Positions 9,099 to 18,464 of a stretch of 64,000 nucleotides of DNA are shown here, piece after piece. Where the stretch lies: contig JACKPC010000002.1 in assembly GCA_024233835.1 (NCBI GenBank), forward strand, positions 333,001-397,000, given 5' to 3'. How positions within the stretch are numbered: the first letter of the stretch is position 1; each line of letters begins with the position of its first letter. The notes under the pieces were generated by a model, which saw only the letters and a program-made list of their open reading frames with translations, did no database searches and was not told the origin of the DNA. Origin of the DNA: Leptospiraceae bacterium (lineage in GTDB: Bacteria; Spirochaetota; Leptospiria; Leptospirales; Leptospiraceae). The translations under genes and the position numbers were made by a program.

Positions 9099-11756
9099 AT
9101 GTCCAGAGAAACTCAAGACAAGAAGCAAAGCGAAGAAAACACAGAAACGAAAAACCCAACCGAAAATAAAAAGCAGAGTGTAGAAGAAAGACATGCCTAT
9201 CTGGACAAAATGGTAGAAAAGTCAAAAGAAGCCGCTGCACTTTTCCTGCAATACAGTCAGGATGAAGTTGATAAGATCACCAGAGAAATCGTACGTGCCG
9301 GGATTGCCAATGCTCATGAGCTGGCAGAAATGGCCGTAATGGAAACCGAAATGGGGATCATTGAAGATAAGATCATGAAAAATATGGTTTCAACAGAATT
9401 TGTTTGGGACTATATTAAGCATGAGAAAACCGTTGGTGTTTTAAAAGAATATCCAAAGCAAAATCTAATGGAAGTTGCTGAGCCTCATGGAGTTATTTTT
9501 TCCTTAACACCTGTTACAAACCCAACCTCCACCACCATGTTCAAATGTATCATGGCACTAAAAACACGTAATGTTCTCATTTTTTCAGCTCATAACAGAG
9601 CCGAGAAGTGTTCAGCCAGAGCGGCCCAAATTATGTATGAAGCAGCTCTTCGTGTAGGAGCTCCGGAAAATTGTATTCAGTGGATAGAAAAACCTTCTCT
9701 TGAAGATGTGGATTATCTTTTCCATCATACGGATGTGAAACTTATTGATGCAACCGGTGGAACCAGCATGGTAAAAGCAGCCTATGCTTCCGGAAAACCA
9801 GCCCTGGGCGTGGGAGCCGGAAATACTCCAGTTTATATTGAAAAAACCGGAGATGTAGAAATGGCTGTTGTAGATATCTTAACTTCCAAGTATTTCGATA
9901 ATGGTGTTATCTGTGCATCAGAATCTACAATGATTGTTGATGCTGAGATTTATGACTTTGTTCTGGATAGATTCCGTCATTATGGTGCTCATATATGTAG
10001 TGATGAGCAAAGTAAACTTATCGAAACAAAAGTGTTCCATAAAGGAAATCCGAAGCCTTCTATGATAGGAAAACCGGCTGCCTATATAGCAGATAAATGT
10101 GGTTTTGAAGTTCCACCCGGAACAAAAATCCTGATTACCCCTATCAATGCTATTGGCAAAGAACATCCGTTGTCCAGTGAAAAACTCTTCCCGGTTCTAA
10201 GTATCTTTGAAGCAAAAAATACCCAGGAAGCCCTGAATGCCTGTCTCGATGTCAATTATCACGGTGGAACAGGACACACAGCTTCTGTTTTTTCTCAGAA
10301 TGAAGCTGTTATTCGTGAATTTGCAGACAAGATAAATGCAGGAAGGATTGTGGTCAATTCTCCTTCTTCCATCGGCGCTCTCGGTGGGGTTTATAATGAC
10401 CTTATCCCTACGTTTTCCTTCGGTTGCGGAACAGGCGGAGGAAATATCACCATGGATAACATTAATGTAAAACACTATTTGAACATCAAAAAAGTAGCTA
10501 AAAGGACTACCGCCAGCATGTGGTTTAGAGTTCCCAACGAAATTTATTTTAACCAACACAGCGTAGAAGCCCTGCGTACAATACGTTCCAATACAACTAT
10601 CATCATCACAACTCCGGGTCATATTCAAAGGGGCCAGGTAGAAATGGTAAAAGCCCAGCTTCAGCAGGTTCAGGTTGTTCAGGTTTACACCGACACAGAT
10701 CCGGAACCTCCATTTAGCCAGGTATTACGTGGTGTTGAAATGTTAAAGCGTTTCAAACCTGACACTGTTATTGCTCTTGGTGGTGGTTCAGTTCTGGATA
10801 TTGCTAAAGCGATTCGATTCTTCTATGAGCACCCTGATTTCGATCACAGAGAACTAAATATAGCTTTCTTAGATCCAAGAAAACGTGTGGTAGAATTCCC
10901 TGAGGATAAACCCAAGGTGAAGTTAATCGCAATTCCAACAACTTCCGGTACTGGTTCTGAGGTAACACCTATAGCCGTTATCACCGATGATGCAACCCAT
11001 ACTAAAATTTCTATGGTTGACTATAGCCTCGTTCCGGACATGGCCATTGTAGATCCAAATTTTACAATTTCTACTCCGGCTGATGTAACAGCTGATACAG
11101 GTTTCGATGCCCTCACTCATGCAATTGAGGCTATGGTATCAAGTGTTAGCAACGATTTCACTGACGGCCTGGCTCTCCAAACAGTTATATCCGTCTTTAA
11201 TCATTTAGAAAAATGTTATAAAAATGGAAATGACATGGAAGAAAGACAGAGACTCCATAATGCAGCTACTATGGCTGGTATGGCTATCTCCAACGCTTTC
11301 GTAGGGGTAAATCACTCCTTATCTCATGCTGTGGGAGCTACTTTTGGTGTAAGTCATGGTAGAGCAAACGCAATCTTCTTGCCTTATGTGATTCGTTACA
11401 ATGCCAGCACTCCTACCAAATTCACTCCGAGTCCGAATGTAAAAACCTATAGAGCGGATAAAAAGTTTGCTTATATCGCCGACATGACAAGGCTATCCGG
11501 TACAGCTAAAACTGTAGAAGATAAGGTGGAAGCCCTGATTAAAGCGGTACGAGAACTTCAGAAAAAATGTGATATTCAGTCCAGCTTCGCCGAATACGGT
11601 ATTAATGAGCAGGAATATATCTCAAAACTTCCGCAGATGATTAAAATTGCTATGATGGATCCTTCCGGAAGAAGTAACCCGAGAATGCCTATGATTGAAG
11701 AAATGAAAGATATTCTCCTGGAAGCCTACTATGGCGATAAAATGAAGAAGAAGTAA
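9099..11756 (+). CDS. adhE: bifunctional acetaldehyde-CoA/alcohol dehydrogenase
   Basis: AdhE converts acetyl-CoA to acetaldehyde and then ethanol, using two NADH. The N-terminal aldehyde dehydrogenase half has the catalytic cysteine in NGVICASES and the GVGAGNTPVYIE segment. The C-terminal iron alcohol dehydrogenase half has GGGSVLDIAKA for NAD binding, and metal-ligand positions in DTGFDALTHAIEAM and VNHSLSHAVGATFGVSHGRAN. I choose ATG 9099 because AAAGGG lies upstream; this gives 885 residues, normal for the family. The longer frame from 9027 would add a hydrophobic 24-residue leader with no support. The enzyme implies ethanol fermentation or ethanol use. Confidence 0.96.
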   Translation: MSRETQDKKQSEENTETKNPTENKKQSVEERHAYLDKMVEKSKEAAALFLQYSQDEVDKITREIVRAGIANAHELAEMAVMETEMGIIEDKIMKNMVSTEFVWDYIKHEKTVGVLKEYPKQNLMEVAEPHGVIFSLTPVTNPTSTTMFKCIMALKTRNVLIFSAHNRAEKCSARAAQIMYEAALRVGAPENCIQWIEKPSLEDVDYLFHHTDVKLIDATGGTSMVKAAYASGKPALGVGAGNTPVYIEKTGDVEMAVVDILTSKYFDNGVICASESTMIVDAEIYDFVLDRFRHYGAHICSDEQSKLIETKVFHKGNPKPSMIGKPAAYIADKCGFEVPPGTKILITPINAIGKEHPLSSEKLFPVLSIFEAKNTQEALNACLDVNYHGGTGHTASVFSQNEAVIREFADKINAGRIVVNSPSSIGALGGVYNDLIPTFSFGCGTGGGNITMDNINVKHYLNIKKVAKRTTASMWFRVPNEIYFNQHSVEALRTIRSNTTIIITTPGHIQRGQVEMVKAQLQQVQVVQVYTDTDPEPPFSQVLRGVEMLKRFKPDTVIALGGGSVLDIAKAIRFFYEHPDFDHRELNIAFLDPRKRVVEFPEDKPKVKLIAIPTTSGTGSEVTPIAVITDDATHTKISMVDYSLVPDMAIVDPNFTISTPADVTADTGFDALTHAIEAMVSSVSNDFTDGLALQTVISVFNHLEKCYKNGNDMEERQRLHNAATMAGMAISNAFVGVNHSLSHAVGATFGVSHGRANAIFLPYVIRYNASTPTKFTPSPNVKTYRADKKFAYIADMTRLSGTAKTVEDKVEALIKAVRELQKKCDIQSSFAEYGINEQEYISKLPQMIKIAMMDPSGRSNPRMPMIEEMKDILLEAYYGDKMKKK

Positions 11757-11768
11757 GAGGAAGAACGA

Positions 11769-12098
11769 ATGCCTATATTTGGAACCAGACATACAGAAGA
11801 AGAAATCAAAGAAGGGGAATTTTTTATTCCCCAGGTGATGAATGCAGACTCTCTTGCTGAGATTTATAAGAAGTTAGATGCTCTACCTGCGGGAAGAGCA
11901 GCTGATATTCATCTTAACTTTGAAAAGTGTAAAAGGATTGAAGCTTCCGGGGTAAAAGCCCTGGTGGAATTGGACAAGAAAATTACCGAAGCCGGTAAGA
12001 AAATCTATATTTACAATGTTCAATCAACACCTTATAAAGCTTTAAAGCTAACCGGAAAATTCGAACACCTGACCTATCCACATCGTGGAGATAAGTAA
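11769..12098 (+). CDS. STAS-domain protein (anti-sigma factor antagonist type)
   Basis: A 109-residue protein fitting one STAS domain. The FEKCKRIEASGVKALVELDKKI segment corresponds to the strand-helix that carries the phosphorylatable Ser in SpoIIAA/RsbV proteins, and a Ser is present there. It starts 12 bp after adhE behind an AGAGGAAGAACG ribosome site, so it is almost surely made from the adhE transcript. Such proteins are usually partners of anti-sigma kinases and PP2C phosphatases, two of which are encoded in this window. A link to AdhE is inferred only from position. Confidence 0.8.
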   Translation: MPIFGTRHTEEEIKEGEFFIPQVMNADSLAEIYKKLDALPAGRAADIHLNFEKCKRIEASGVKALVELDKKITEAGKKIYIYNVQSTPYKALKLTGKFEHLTYPHRGDK

Positions 12099-12111
12099 AA
12101 ACTATAATTTC

Positions 12112-12137
12112 CTGATCGGTAGAATTCTACCGATCAG
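12112..12137. terminator. bidirectional terminator, 26-bp perfect palindrome
   Basis: A perfect palindrome centred on GAATTC sits between two convergent genes, 13 bp after the STAS gene and directly against the C69 peptidase stop codon. With a short T-rich tail on the plus side and A-rich sequence on the other, it probably ends transcription from both sides. Confidence 0.75.
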
Positions 12138-12138
12138 T

Positions 12139-13473
12139 TTATTCCATTCCAACCTCTCGGTTTAAGCCTTTCCAATAGTGATGATAAATGGGGTGAAAAC
12201 TTTTTGAAATAGAATTAGTTTCAAGATTTTGTATCCATTCATCCATCTTCTTTAAAGATAGATCCAGAGCTTCTTTAGAAAATGTTTCTCTTTCTGAAAC
12301 AGAGGCATTTTCTAATTCCCTTACCTTTTTTACAAATAAATTTTCCAATTCTTTTATTTCCTTTATAATAGAAGGAGCCAGTGCTTTATAATTTCGAATC
12401 ACTCTTCTATGAATTCTTTCTCCCTTCCACCATAAACTATCATCAACAGAGTTAGCAGGTTCTTTCCAGGAATCTTCTCCTTCAGTAAGAACTCTTGTTT
12501 TAAAAAAGAAAGGTTTGAAAATAGAAATGCAGGGAGATGCTGTACCGGTTAAAAAAATAATTGGATCTTTCCCTTTCCGTAATTCCACAACCATTGAAGC
12601 TGTAGTTTGACTGGGTGTATGAAAACCGCTTGCATGTAAGCAGAGAGAATTCATCTTAGAATTTGCCGGTTCAAATTCCTCTCCTTCCTTTTTATGGGAA
12701 TGGGTTCGTAAAATAGAAAAAGCTTCTTGAATACCAAGTTTTCCTTTATATTCATCTCCCCTTGTTAGATTTAAAGCTCTACGATTTTTACACATTCCAA
12801 ATGTAGTAAAAAAGAAATCAGAAAAAGAAGAAGCAAAAGGAAGTTTTCCATTTTGAAAGCCTTTTGATTTAGCAAATTCTTTCAAACCCTCATTACAGTA
12901 TTCATAATCATCATTAATACTCAAACCATTGGATATGGCATAATAACCCTTGATCTTTTTTGCGACCCAGTGTTTACCAACTGTTTCTAATACAAAGCTT
13001 TCTTCCGGATCGGTTATAATAAAACTATTATGATAAAAGAAGTTCCTATCCCGATAACCACCACAGGCATCCTGTCCATACTTTTCTAAAAGAGTAGTGA
13101 TACACTCCAATGCCATTTCCGCTGTTTTAGTACTTTGTAGTGCATAGCGGATCATATCCATTCCTGTGAGTCCATCATTTCTTTTCTCTAAGCCTACCTT
13201 TGTAAATACAGCTTCATTTCCTATCACGAGCCCGTATTCATTAACCCCCATTTCAGCCCCCCAGAGGTGGAAGGGTTTAGAAAGTAGAACTTCGTATGAT
13301 TCTTTTGGAGCAGGTAAGGAGATAAAACTTAAGTTCCAGCTTTTTTCTTCCGGAAAAAAAGCCGGGATTCGAAGTATGGATTGAGCCTCATTGGGTTCTC
13401 TATCTGAATTCTTTCCAAAAATCCATCTTTCGTCTAATGTATAACCCGGTCCTGCTGTAAATGTATCACACAT
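12139..13473 (-). CDS. C69-family peptidase (secernin-like dipeptidase)
   Basis: A 444-residue N-terminal nucleophile hydrolase of the C69/secernin type. The protein begins MCDTFTAGPGYT; the Cys at position 2 is the expected nucleophile after removal of Met. GKNSDREPNEAQ and GMNEYGLVIGNEAV-like sequence (here GVNEYGLVIGNEAVFTK) are family hallmarks, followed by DACGGYRDRNFFYHNSF and SFVLETVGKHW. There is no signal peptide, so it is likely cytoplasmic, acting on small peptides. It is convergent with the STAS gene and stands alone. Confidence 0.88.
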   Translation of the reverse strand: MCDTFTAGPGYTLDERWIFGKNSDREPNEAQSILRIPAFFPEEKSWNLSFISLPAPKESYEVLLSKPFHLWGAEMGVNEYGLVIGNEAVFTKVGLEKRNDGLTGMDMIRYALQSTKTAEMALECITTLLEKYGQDACGGYRDRNFFYHNSFIITDPEESFVLETVGKHWVAKKIKGYYAISNGLSINDDYEYCNEGLKEFAKSKGFQNGKLPFASSFSDFFFTTFGMCKNRRALNLTRGDEYKGKLGIQEAFSILRTHSHKKEGEEFEPANSKMNSLCLHASGFHTPSQTTASMVVELRKGKDPIIFLTGTASPCISIFKPFFFKTRVLTEGEDSWKEPANSVDDSLWWKGERIHRRVIRNYKALAPSIIKEIKELENLFVKKVRELENASVSERETFSKEALDLSLKKMDEWIQNLETNSISKSFHPIYHHYWKGLNREVGME

Positions 13474-13563
13474 AGAAAATCTCTATAAAAAAAAATTATT
13501 GATTGAAGCTTACAGAGGAATATTCTATGCTTTCAAGTAATAATTTAATAAATATCTCTTCGC

Positions 13564-14808
13564 ATGAAAAAAACAAAAAATAAACAATTCTACGAAAGAA
13601 TCACAAAGATAGAAATTCCCAGGGCCATTCAAATTTTAAATTTTGAACGATTAAAAATATTTTCGGGAATTTTAAGTCTCATAGGAATCGTACTTATCCT
13701 GGTAGATTATCTTATGGGAATAGATTTAAAAAAAGAAGCATTTCTATATCTGCATGCAAGTCACTGGTATTTCTTCCTGGTCTGCATTATATTCTATCTT
13801 ATCTGTAGAAAAATACGATTTAAAAGATATGGTAATATTCTACTGACGATTTTTTCCTTTTTCATGGCCTTTAATGGTTCTTTTGTAGCCGGTGTTCCCG
13901 ATACACTTTTAGGTCGAGGAGTTATGGCTTATAATATCACTCTTCTTGCAATAGCTGCCATTACCTATATAGATCTTATCTCCTCTATTGCTTTATATAT
14001 CTTTGCTTATAGTAGTTTCTTAAGTCTTTTACTTGTTTTCCAGGAAGATAAAAATATTCTTGCGGGTAATTTAATTAATAGTACAATTATTACTATTCTT
14101 GCGTTTCTTTATTCACAGGTAAATTTAAGGAATCGAAAAAGAGAGATCAATCAAAGTATTATTATTCGTGAACAAAGTAAAGAAATCGAAAACCTTTTAA
14201 ACAATATTCTTCCGGAAAATATCGCTTCTGAAATAAGAAACAATGGTAAATCAGCTCCAAAATATATAGAAGATGCCTGTATAGGCTTTATAGATTTTGT
14301 ATCTTTCAGTAAAATAGCCGCTACTGTAGAGCCTTCTTATATAGTAAATAAGTTAAATTCTTTTTTTACCGAATTTGATACAATTATCCAGTCTTACGGA
14401 CTGGAAAAATTAAAAACGATTGGTGATGGATACATGTTTGCCGGTGGCTTATTTACAGAACAAAACCAGGAAAAAGAAATGGTAATGGCTTCACTGGATA
14501 TACTAAGATATATACAAAGTATAGAAAAAATTAACCAGGAAAAGCATAAGTGGCAAATCCGAATAGGGATTCATTCCGGTCCTGTAGTAGCTGGAGTTAT
14601 CGGAGATTGGCGTTTTATCTATGATGTTTGGGGAGATACAGTCAATGTGGCTTCTCGCCTCGAATCAGCATCAGAACCAAATAAAATTAATGTATCTAAA
14701 AAAGTATATCTTGAGCTTTTGAAAGACTTTGACTTTCATTATAGGGGTAGCCTGCCGGTAAAAAATATGGAACCCATTGAAATGTATTATCTCATTAACT
14801 CAAAATAG
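13564..14808 (+). CDS. membrane-bound class III adenylate cyclase
   Basis: This 414-residue protein has about six hydrophobic segments in residues 30-205, then a helical linker (NNILPENIASEI) and a class III cyclase domain. The metal-binding aspartates are in GFIDFVSFSK and TIGDGYM; the substrate lysine is in EKLKTIGD, the second specificity residue is Asp in DVWGDTVN, and the transition-state Asn/Arg are in NVASRLE. These fit ATP as substrate. The cyclase therefore looks active and makes cAMP in response to a membrane signal. The gene downstream encodes a membrane protein 27 bp later. Confidence 0.92.
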   Translation: MKKTKNKQFYERITKIEIPRAIQILNFERLKIFSGILSLIGIVLILVDYLMGIDLKKEAFLYLHASHWYFFLVCIIFYLICRKIRFKRYGNILLTIFSFFMAFNGSFVAGVPDTLLGRGVMAYNITLLAIAAITYIDLISSIALYIFAYSSFLSLLLVFQEDKNILAGNLINSTIITILAFLYSQVNLRNRKREINQSIIIREQSKEIENLLNNILPENIASEIRNNGKSAPKYIEDACIGFIDFVSFSKIAATVEPSYIVNKLNSFFTEFDTIIQSYGLEKLKTIGDGYMFAGGLFTEQNQEKEMVMASLDILRYIQSIEKINQEKHKWQIRIGIHSGPVVAGVIGDWRFIYDVWGDTVNVASRLESASEPNKINVSKKVYLELLKDFDFHYRGSLPVKNMEPIEMYYLINSK

Positions 14809-14835
14809 CATGAATGATAAATTTAAAGGAAATCT

Positions 14836-15732
14836 ATGAAACAGGACATTTATTACACTCCTTCCGGGAAATTTCCTATTTACTTACCTCCTCTTTCTTT
14901 TGCTTTCGGAATAGTAATATCTGCTATTGGAGGATTTATATATAGTTACGCAATGTACTATATTCCCTTTTTGTATATTAATTTTATCTTTACTATTGCT
15001 CTCGGCATTCTACTTGGAATGGGAACCGGGTTTATAAATACATTATTAAAAAACAGAAATATAAAATTCAGCTTTCTTTCGGGTTTTATTACCGGTATCT
15101 TTGGAATTTATTTCTCCTGGGTATTCTATGTGAAAGCTTTTACAAAAGGAACTGTTTATACATTTCAACCGGAAGAACTTTTAGAAATTATACATGAATT
15201 TTCTAAAACTGGAACTTTCGAAATAAAAGGCCTGCGACCCACCGGCATTTTTCTTTATACTTTTTGGATAATTGAGTCTTTTTTAATCCTCGTATCTTCC
15301 CTGTTTATTCCCTATTTTACTACAATTAGTGCTCCGTTTTGTGAACATTGTAATATCTGGCTGGAAGGAGAAGACTATGTAGGTCCGCTTGAACACATAA
15401 AAAATAGTAATTTACTTAAAGAAGAAATAGAAACCAGAAACTATAATATTTTGAAAGAACTCAAAACTGTCTCTTCTAATACAAACCATTTTACAATAAT
15501 AGAATTATTCTATTGTACCACCTGTGATCATTCCTACTTTACAACAATTAAGGATATTGAATATACCTATGATTCAAAAGGAAAAGAATCAAAACTGGAA
15601 ACCAGTATATTAGAGAATGTGATAATTTCCCATAAAGTTTTTGAGGAATTAAAATCAGAAGTAAGACAAGCAAAAGAAATCTTAGATATGGAAAAAGAAA
15701 AATTGGATGAATTTGATGAGGATAGATGGTAG
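14836..15732 (+). CDS. hypothetical membrane protein with two CxxC pairs
   Basis: A 298-residue protein of no named family. It has about four hydrophobic segments in residues 17-165, then a soluble C-terminal part with two cysteine pairs (APFCEHCNIW at about 173 and FYCTTCDHSY at about 227). The pairs look like a split zinc ribbon or a redox pair. The end is a charged helix. AAAGGAAATCT ahead of the ATG is a good ribosome site. It follows the adenylate cyclase by 27 bp and may be co-transcribed. Confidence 0.75.
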   Translation: MKQDIYYTPSGKFPIYLPPLSFAFGIVISAIGGFIYSYAMYYIPFLYINFIFTIALGILLGMGTGFINTLLKNRNIKFSFLSGFITGIFGIYFSWVFYVKAFTKGTVYTFQPEELLEIIHEFSKTGTFEIKGLRPTGIFLYTFWIIESFLILVSSLFIPYFTTISAPFCEHCNIWLEGEDYVGPLEHIKNSNLLKEEIETRNYNILKELKTVSSNTNHFTIIELFYCTTCDHSYFTTIKDIEYTYDSKGKESKLETSILENVIISHKVFEELKSEVRQAKEILDMEKEKLDEFDEDRW

Positions 15733-15819
15733 TTCGAATCCCTTTATGGCTACTATTTCATTAAAGTTTTTGATTTACAAAATAGGCTCAAAAGCTTTTC
15801 TGGTTGACAGAGGAAGTAT

Positions 15820-16452
15820 ATGAAGAAGAGAATACTATTTTTTTTATTTTTTTTGTCAATTTTTACAATTCATGCACAGCAGGAAGACGCAACCAAAACC
15901 TTACTCTCTCCCGATAAGTTTAAATATACAGAAGAAGCTGTGGAAGCCATCAAGTTTTTAGAAAGTTATCAGGACAAAATTTATTATGATAATAATGATA
16001 ACTTAATCTTTGGATACGGACACCTTGTCACAGAAAAAGATTTTGCTGCTTTAAAAAATGATTTTGGCTATGAGTCCCAGGCAGGTGGTACAAAACAATT
16101 CATTCAACCCATCAATAAACTTACTTCGGATGAGAAAAGAAAGATCATCGAAGAATACCTCCGGAAAGATATGAATTATGTGATTGATAAACTAAAAAAG
16201 AATATAACAATTCCACTTGAGCAGTATAGAATTGATGCTCTTGTTATTTATCTTTTCTGGAGAGGGGCCAATGAGCAAAATCTTGATGTTTTCGAACTCT
16301 ATGAATTAATTAATAAAAAAGATCACAATGCTGTGGCTGATTTCATCAAGAATCGACCCAAGAAGGATAAAACCTATCTTCCGGGAAATCGTAAGAGAAA
16401 TGCACAGAATGCAAACTTATATTCAACCGGAGAATATCCCTACTGGTTTTAA
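15820..16452 (+). CDS. secreted GH24 lysozyme-like muramidase
   Basis: This 210-residue protein resembles the T4/lambdoid lysozyme family (GH24), which cuts the peptidoglycan glycan chain. The mature region has FLESYQDKIYYD, with the expected catalytic Glu, then FGYGH at about residue 68, the family motif. It begins with a clear signal peptide (KRILFFLFFLSIFTIHAQQ), so it is exported to the periplasm. No phage genes surround it, so it is likely a host cell-wall enzyme or a domesticated endolysin. AGAGGAAG lies ahead of the ATG. Confidence 0.83.
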   Translation: MKKRILFFLFFLSIFTIHAQQEDATKTLLSPDKFKYTEEAVEAIKFLESYQDKIYYDNNDNLIFGYGHLVTEKDFAALKNDFGYESQAGGTKQFIQPINKLTSDEKRKIIEEYLRKDMNYVIDKLKKNITIPLEQYRIDALVIYLFWRGANEQNLDVFELYELINKKDHNAVADFIKNRPKKDKTYLPGNRKRNAQNANLYSTGEYPYWF

Positions 16453-16464
16453 ACATTTCAGAAA

Positions 16465-16490
16465 ACGATTGCCTCTTTTCAGGTAATCGT
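16465..16490 (+). promoter_or_regulatory. stem-loop between muramidase gene and purU
   Basis: A 10-bp stem with one G-T pair closes on a 6-base loop, 12 bp after the muramidase stop and 14 bp before the purU start. No T-run follows, so it could be a weak terminator, an mRNA end protector, or a leader hairpin affecting purU translation. Confidence 0.45.
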
Positions 16491-16504
16491 ATAAGTTAGT
16501 TCTG

Positions 16505-17341
16505 ATGAAAGATTTTATTCTCAGGGTAAAGTGCAGAGATGAGCTGGGACTTTTAAACCGCATCACTTCTGCTCTTTTATCCAGACAACTCAATATTGTT
16601 TCAAACTCCGAATTTGTAGATCCTATCCATAACCTTTTTTTCGTACGAACTGAGTTTACCGGAGATATAAATGAAAGCTCTCTTTTAAGTGAATTACGAG
16701 ACAAGCTTCCGGAAAATGCTCTTATACAGCTTAATTCAAAGGAAAGAAAAAAGCTAATAATCCTTGTTACCAAAGAAAACCATTGCCTTGGAGATTTACT
16801 CATACGCTGGGATGGCGGAGATTTAAATGCAGATATTTTAGGAGTTATCTCCAATCATAATCAACTTCAGAACTTAAGTGAAAAGTTTGGATTACCTTTT
16901 CATTATATCACTCATGAAGAAAAAACACGAGAGATCCACGAAGCTGAAATAAGCTCCATAATTCAACAATATAACCCGGACTATATTATTCTTGCCAAAT
17001 ACATGAGGATTCTTACAGAATCTTTTGTTGATAAGTTCCCTGGAAAAATTATCAACATTCATCATTCATTTCTACCTGCTTTTATTGGTGCAAAACCCTA
17101 TCAGCAAGCTTTTGACAGGGGGGTTAAAATTATCGGAGCTACCGCTCACTTTGTCACCAAACAACTCGATGATGGCCCTATTATTCATCAGGCAACTTCC
17201 TCGATAACACATCGAGATTCAGCTGAAGAAATGGCTAAACAGGGCCGAGATATAGAAAAGTTAGTCTTAGCCAAAGCAGTAAAACTTGTATTAGAGGATA
17301 GAGTTTTTATTTCAGGTAATAAAACTATCATCTTTGAATAA
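16505..17341 (+). CDS. purU: formyltetrahydrofolate deformylase
   Basis: PurU hydrolyses 10-formyltetrahydrofolate to formate and tetrahydrofolate, balancing the one-carbon pool. The 278-residue protein has the N-terminal ACT domain (KCRDELGLLNRITSALLSRQ) and a C-terminal formyltransferase-like domain with NIHHSFLPAFIGAKPY, the catalytic His-containing loop, then GATAHFVTKQLDDGPIIHQ, which holds the catalytic Asp. The length is typical. No strong ribosome site precedes the ATG; a stem-loop lies just upstream. Confidence 0.95.
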   Translation: MKDFILRVKCRDELGLLNRITSALLSRQLNIVSNSEFVDPIHNLFFVRTEFTGDINESSLLSELRDKLPENALIQLNSKERKKLIILVTKENHCLGDLLIRWDGGDLNADILGVISNHNQLQNLSEKFGLPFHYITHEEKTREIHEAEISSIIQQYNPDYIILAKYMRILTESFVDKFPGKIINIHHSFLPAFIGAKPYQQAFDRGVKIIGATAHFVTKQLDDGPIIHQATSSITHRDSAEEMAKQGRDIEKLVLAKAVKLVLEDRVFISGNKTIIFE

Positions 17342-17375
17342 ATTTCCTAATAATATCTGAATTTTAAAGAAAAGA

Positions 17376-17399
17376 GTAGAAATCTTTTTTTCTACTTTT
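17376..17399 (+). terminator. terminator after purU
   Basis: GTAGAAA and TTTCTAC form a 7-bp stem around a 6-base loop, directly followed by TTTTA. It lies 35 bp after the purU stop and ahead of the SPFH gene, so it likely separates the two transcripts. Confidence 0.65.
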
Positions 17400-17427
17400 A
17401 TAATGACTATGTTAACAGAGGTATAAT

Positions 17428-18453
17428 ATGTTTGGAATTCGTTATATTAAGTTCAGTGCAATGAATTATGTTATCCATTATAAAAGTGGAAGAATCAAGA
17501 AAGAAGGAAAAGGACTCTCTTTTTTTTATTACGCTCCAAATTCCTCTATTATCTCAATTCCTCTGGGAAGTAATGATGTTCCTTTCATTTTTACTGAAAT
17601 GACGAAAGACTTTCAAACGATAACGGTTCAGGGTATCATTGCTTTCCAGGTAGAAAAACCTCTTAAACTGGCTGAAAATCTTGACTTCACAGTCGATCAG
17701 GGAGGAAGCTATGAAAATGATAATATGGAAGTTCTTCATCAAAGATTGATTAATCAAGCTCAAACCGCTTCTGTCTCTTTTTATCATGGCATGGTTCTAA
17801 AAGAGGCTTTACGGAGTGCTCAACAACTGGAACAAAAACTAAATGATGATCTGGTCAACTCAAATATGATGGAGATGTTAGGAATTAAAATATTAGGAAT
17901 TACGATTACCGAAATTCGCCCTTCTCCGGAAATGGGAAAAGCCCTCGAAGCAGAAACCAGAGAAGCCCTGCAACAGGATGCAGATGAAGCCATTTATAAA
18001 CGTAGAAATTTTGCGGTAGAGCAAGAAAGAAAAATTCGGGAAAGTGAGTTAAACACCGAAATAGCCGTTGAGGAAAAGAAAAAGCAAATCACAGAAAAGA
18101 AAATGGAAGGAGAGATTTTAAAACAGGAGAATGAAAAAAAACTCCGAGTTATGAAAATGGAAGCGGATATCAGTATCGAAGAGCAAAAACAAAAGCTAAT
18201 GGACTTAAAAGCTTCTAATGAGAAAAAAAATGCAGATATAAGAAATTATTCAGTGAAAGCTGAGTTAGAACCGTTTAAAAATTTGGACTGGAAAACCATT
18301 ATGGCTATGCAATCATCCGGTAAAGATACAGGATTAAACATTGCCCTTGCGTTCCGAGAACTGGCAGAAAAATCAGAAAAAATTAACAATTTAAATATAT
18401 CACCGGAGCTTCTGGATTCCTTAGCCAGGTGGGATTCAAAGACAAATAAATAG
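17428..18453 (+). CDS. SPFH/band 7-domain protein
   Basis: A 341-residue protein of the SPFH (stomatin, prohibitin, flotillin, HflK/C) superfamily. The N-terminal part MNYVIHYKSGRIKKEGKGLSF and ITVQGIIAFQVEKP are typical of the domain, and LGIKILGITITEIRPSPEM marks its end. It is followed by a long charged coiled coil (about 165-270) rich in Glu and Lys. No membrane segment is visible, so it may associate with membranes peripherally or be cytoplasmic. ACAGAGG precedes the ATG. It lies 11 bp upstream of the NAD-kinase-like gene and is likely co-transcribed with it. Confidence 0.85.
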   Translation: MFGIRYIKFSAMNYVIHYKSGRIKKEGKGLSFFYYAPNSSIISIPLGSNDVPFIFTEMTKDFQTITVQGIIAFQVEKPLKLAENLDFTVDQGGSYENDNMEVLHQRLINQAQTASVSFYHGMVLKEALRSAQQLEQKLNDDLVNSNMMEMLGIKILGITITEIRPSPEMGKALEAETREALQQDADEAIYKRRNFAVEQERKIRESELNTEIAVEEKKKQITEKKMEGEILKQENEKKLRVMKMEADISIEEQKQKLMDLKASNEKKNADIRNYSVKAELEPFKNLDWKTIMAMQSSGKDTGLNIALAFRELAEKSEKINNLNISPELLDSLARWDSKTNK

Positions 18454-18464
18454 GGTTTTCTTTC

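Noticed and set aside
10197..10628. 143-codon frame on the minus strand inside adhE
   Set aside because: Shadow of adhE codon use; no ribosome site or family match.
15732..15745. GTTCGAATCCC, a tRNA T-loop-like string after the cyclase-linked membrane gene
   Set aside because: No acceptor stem, D-loop or anticodon arm can be drawn; the upstream bases are coding.
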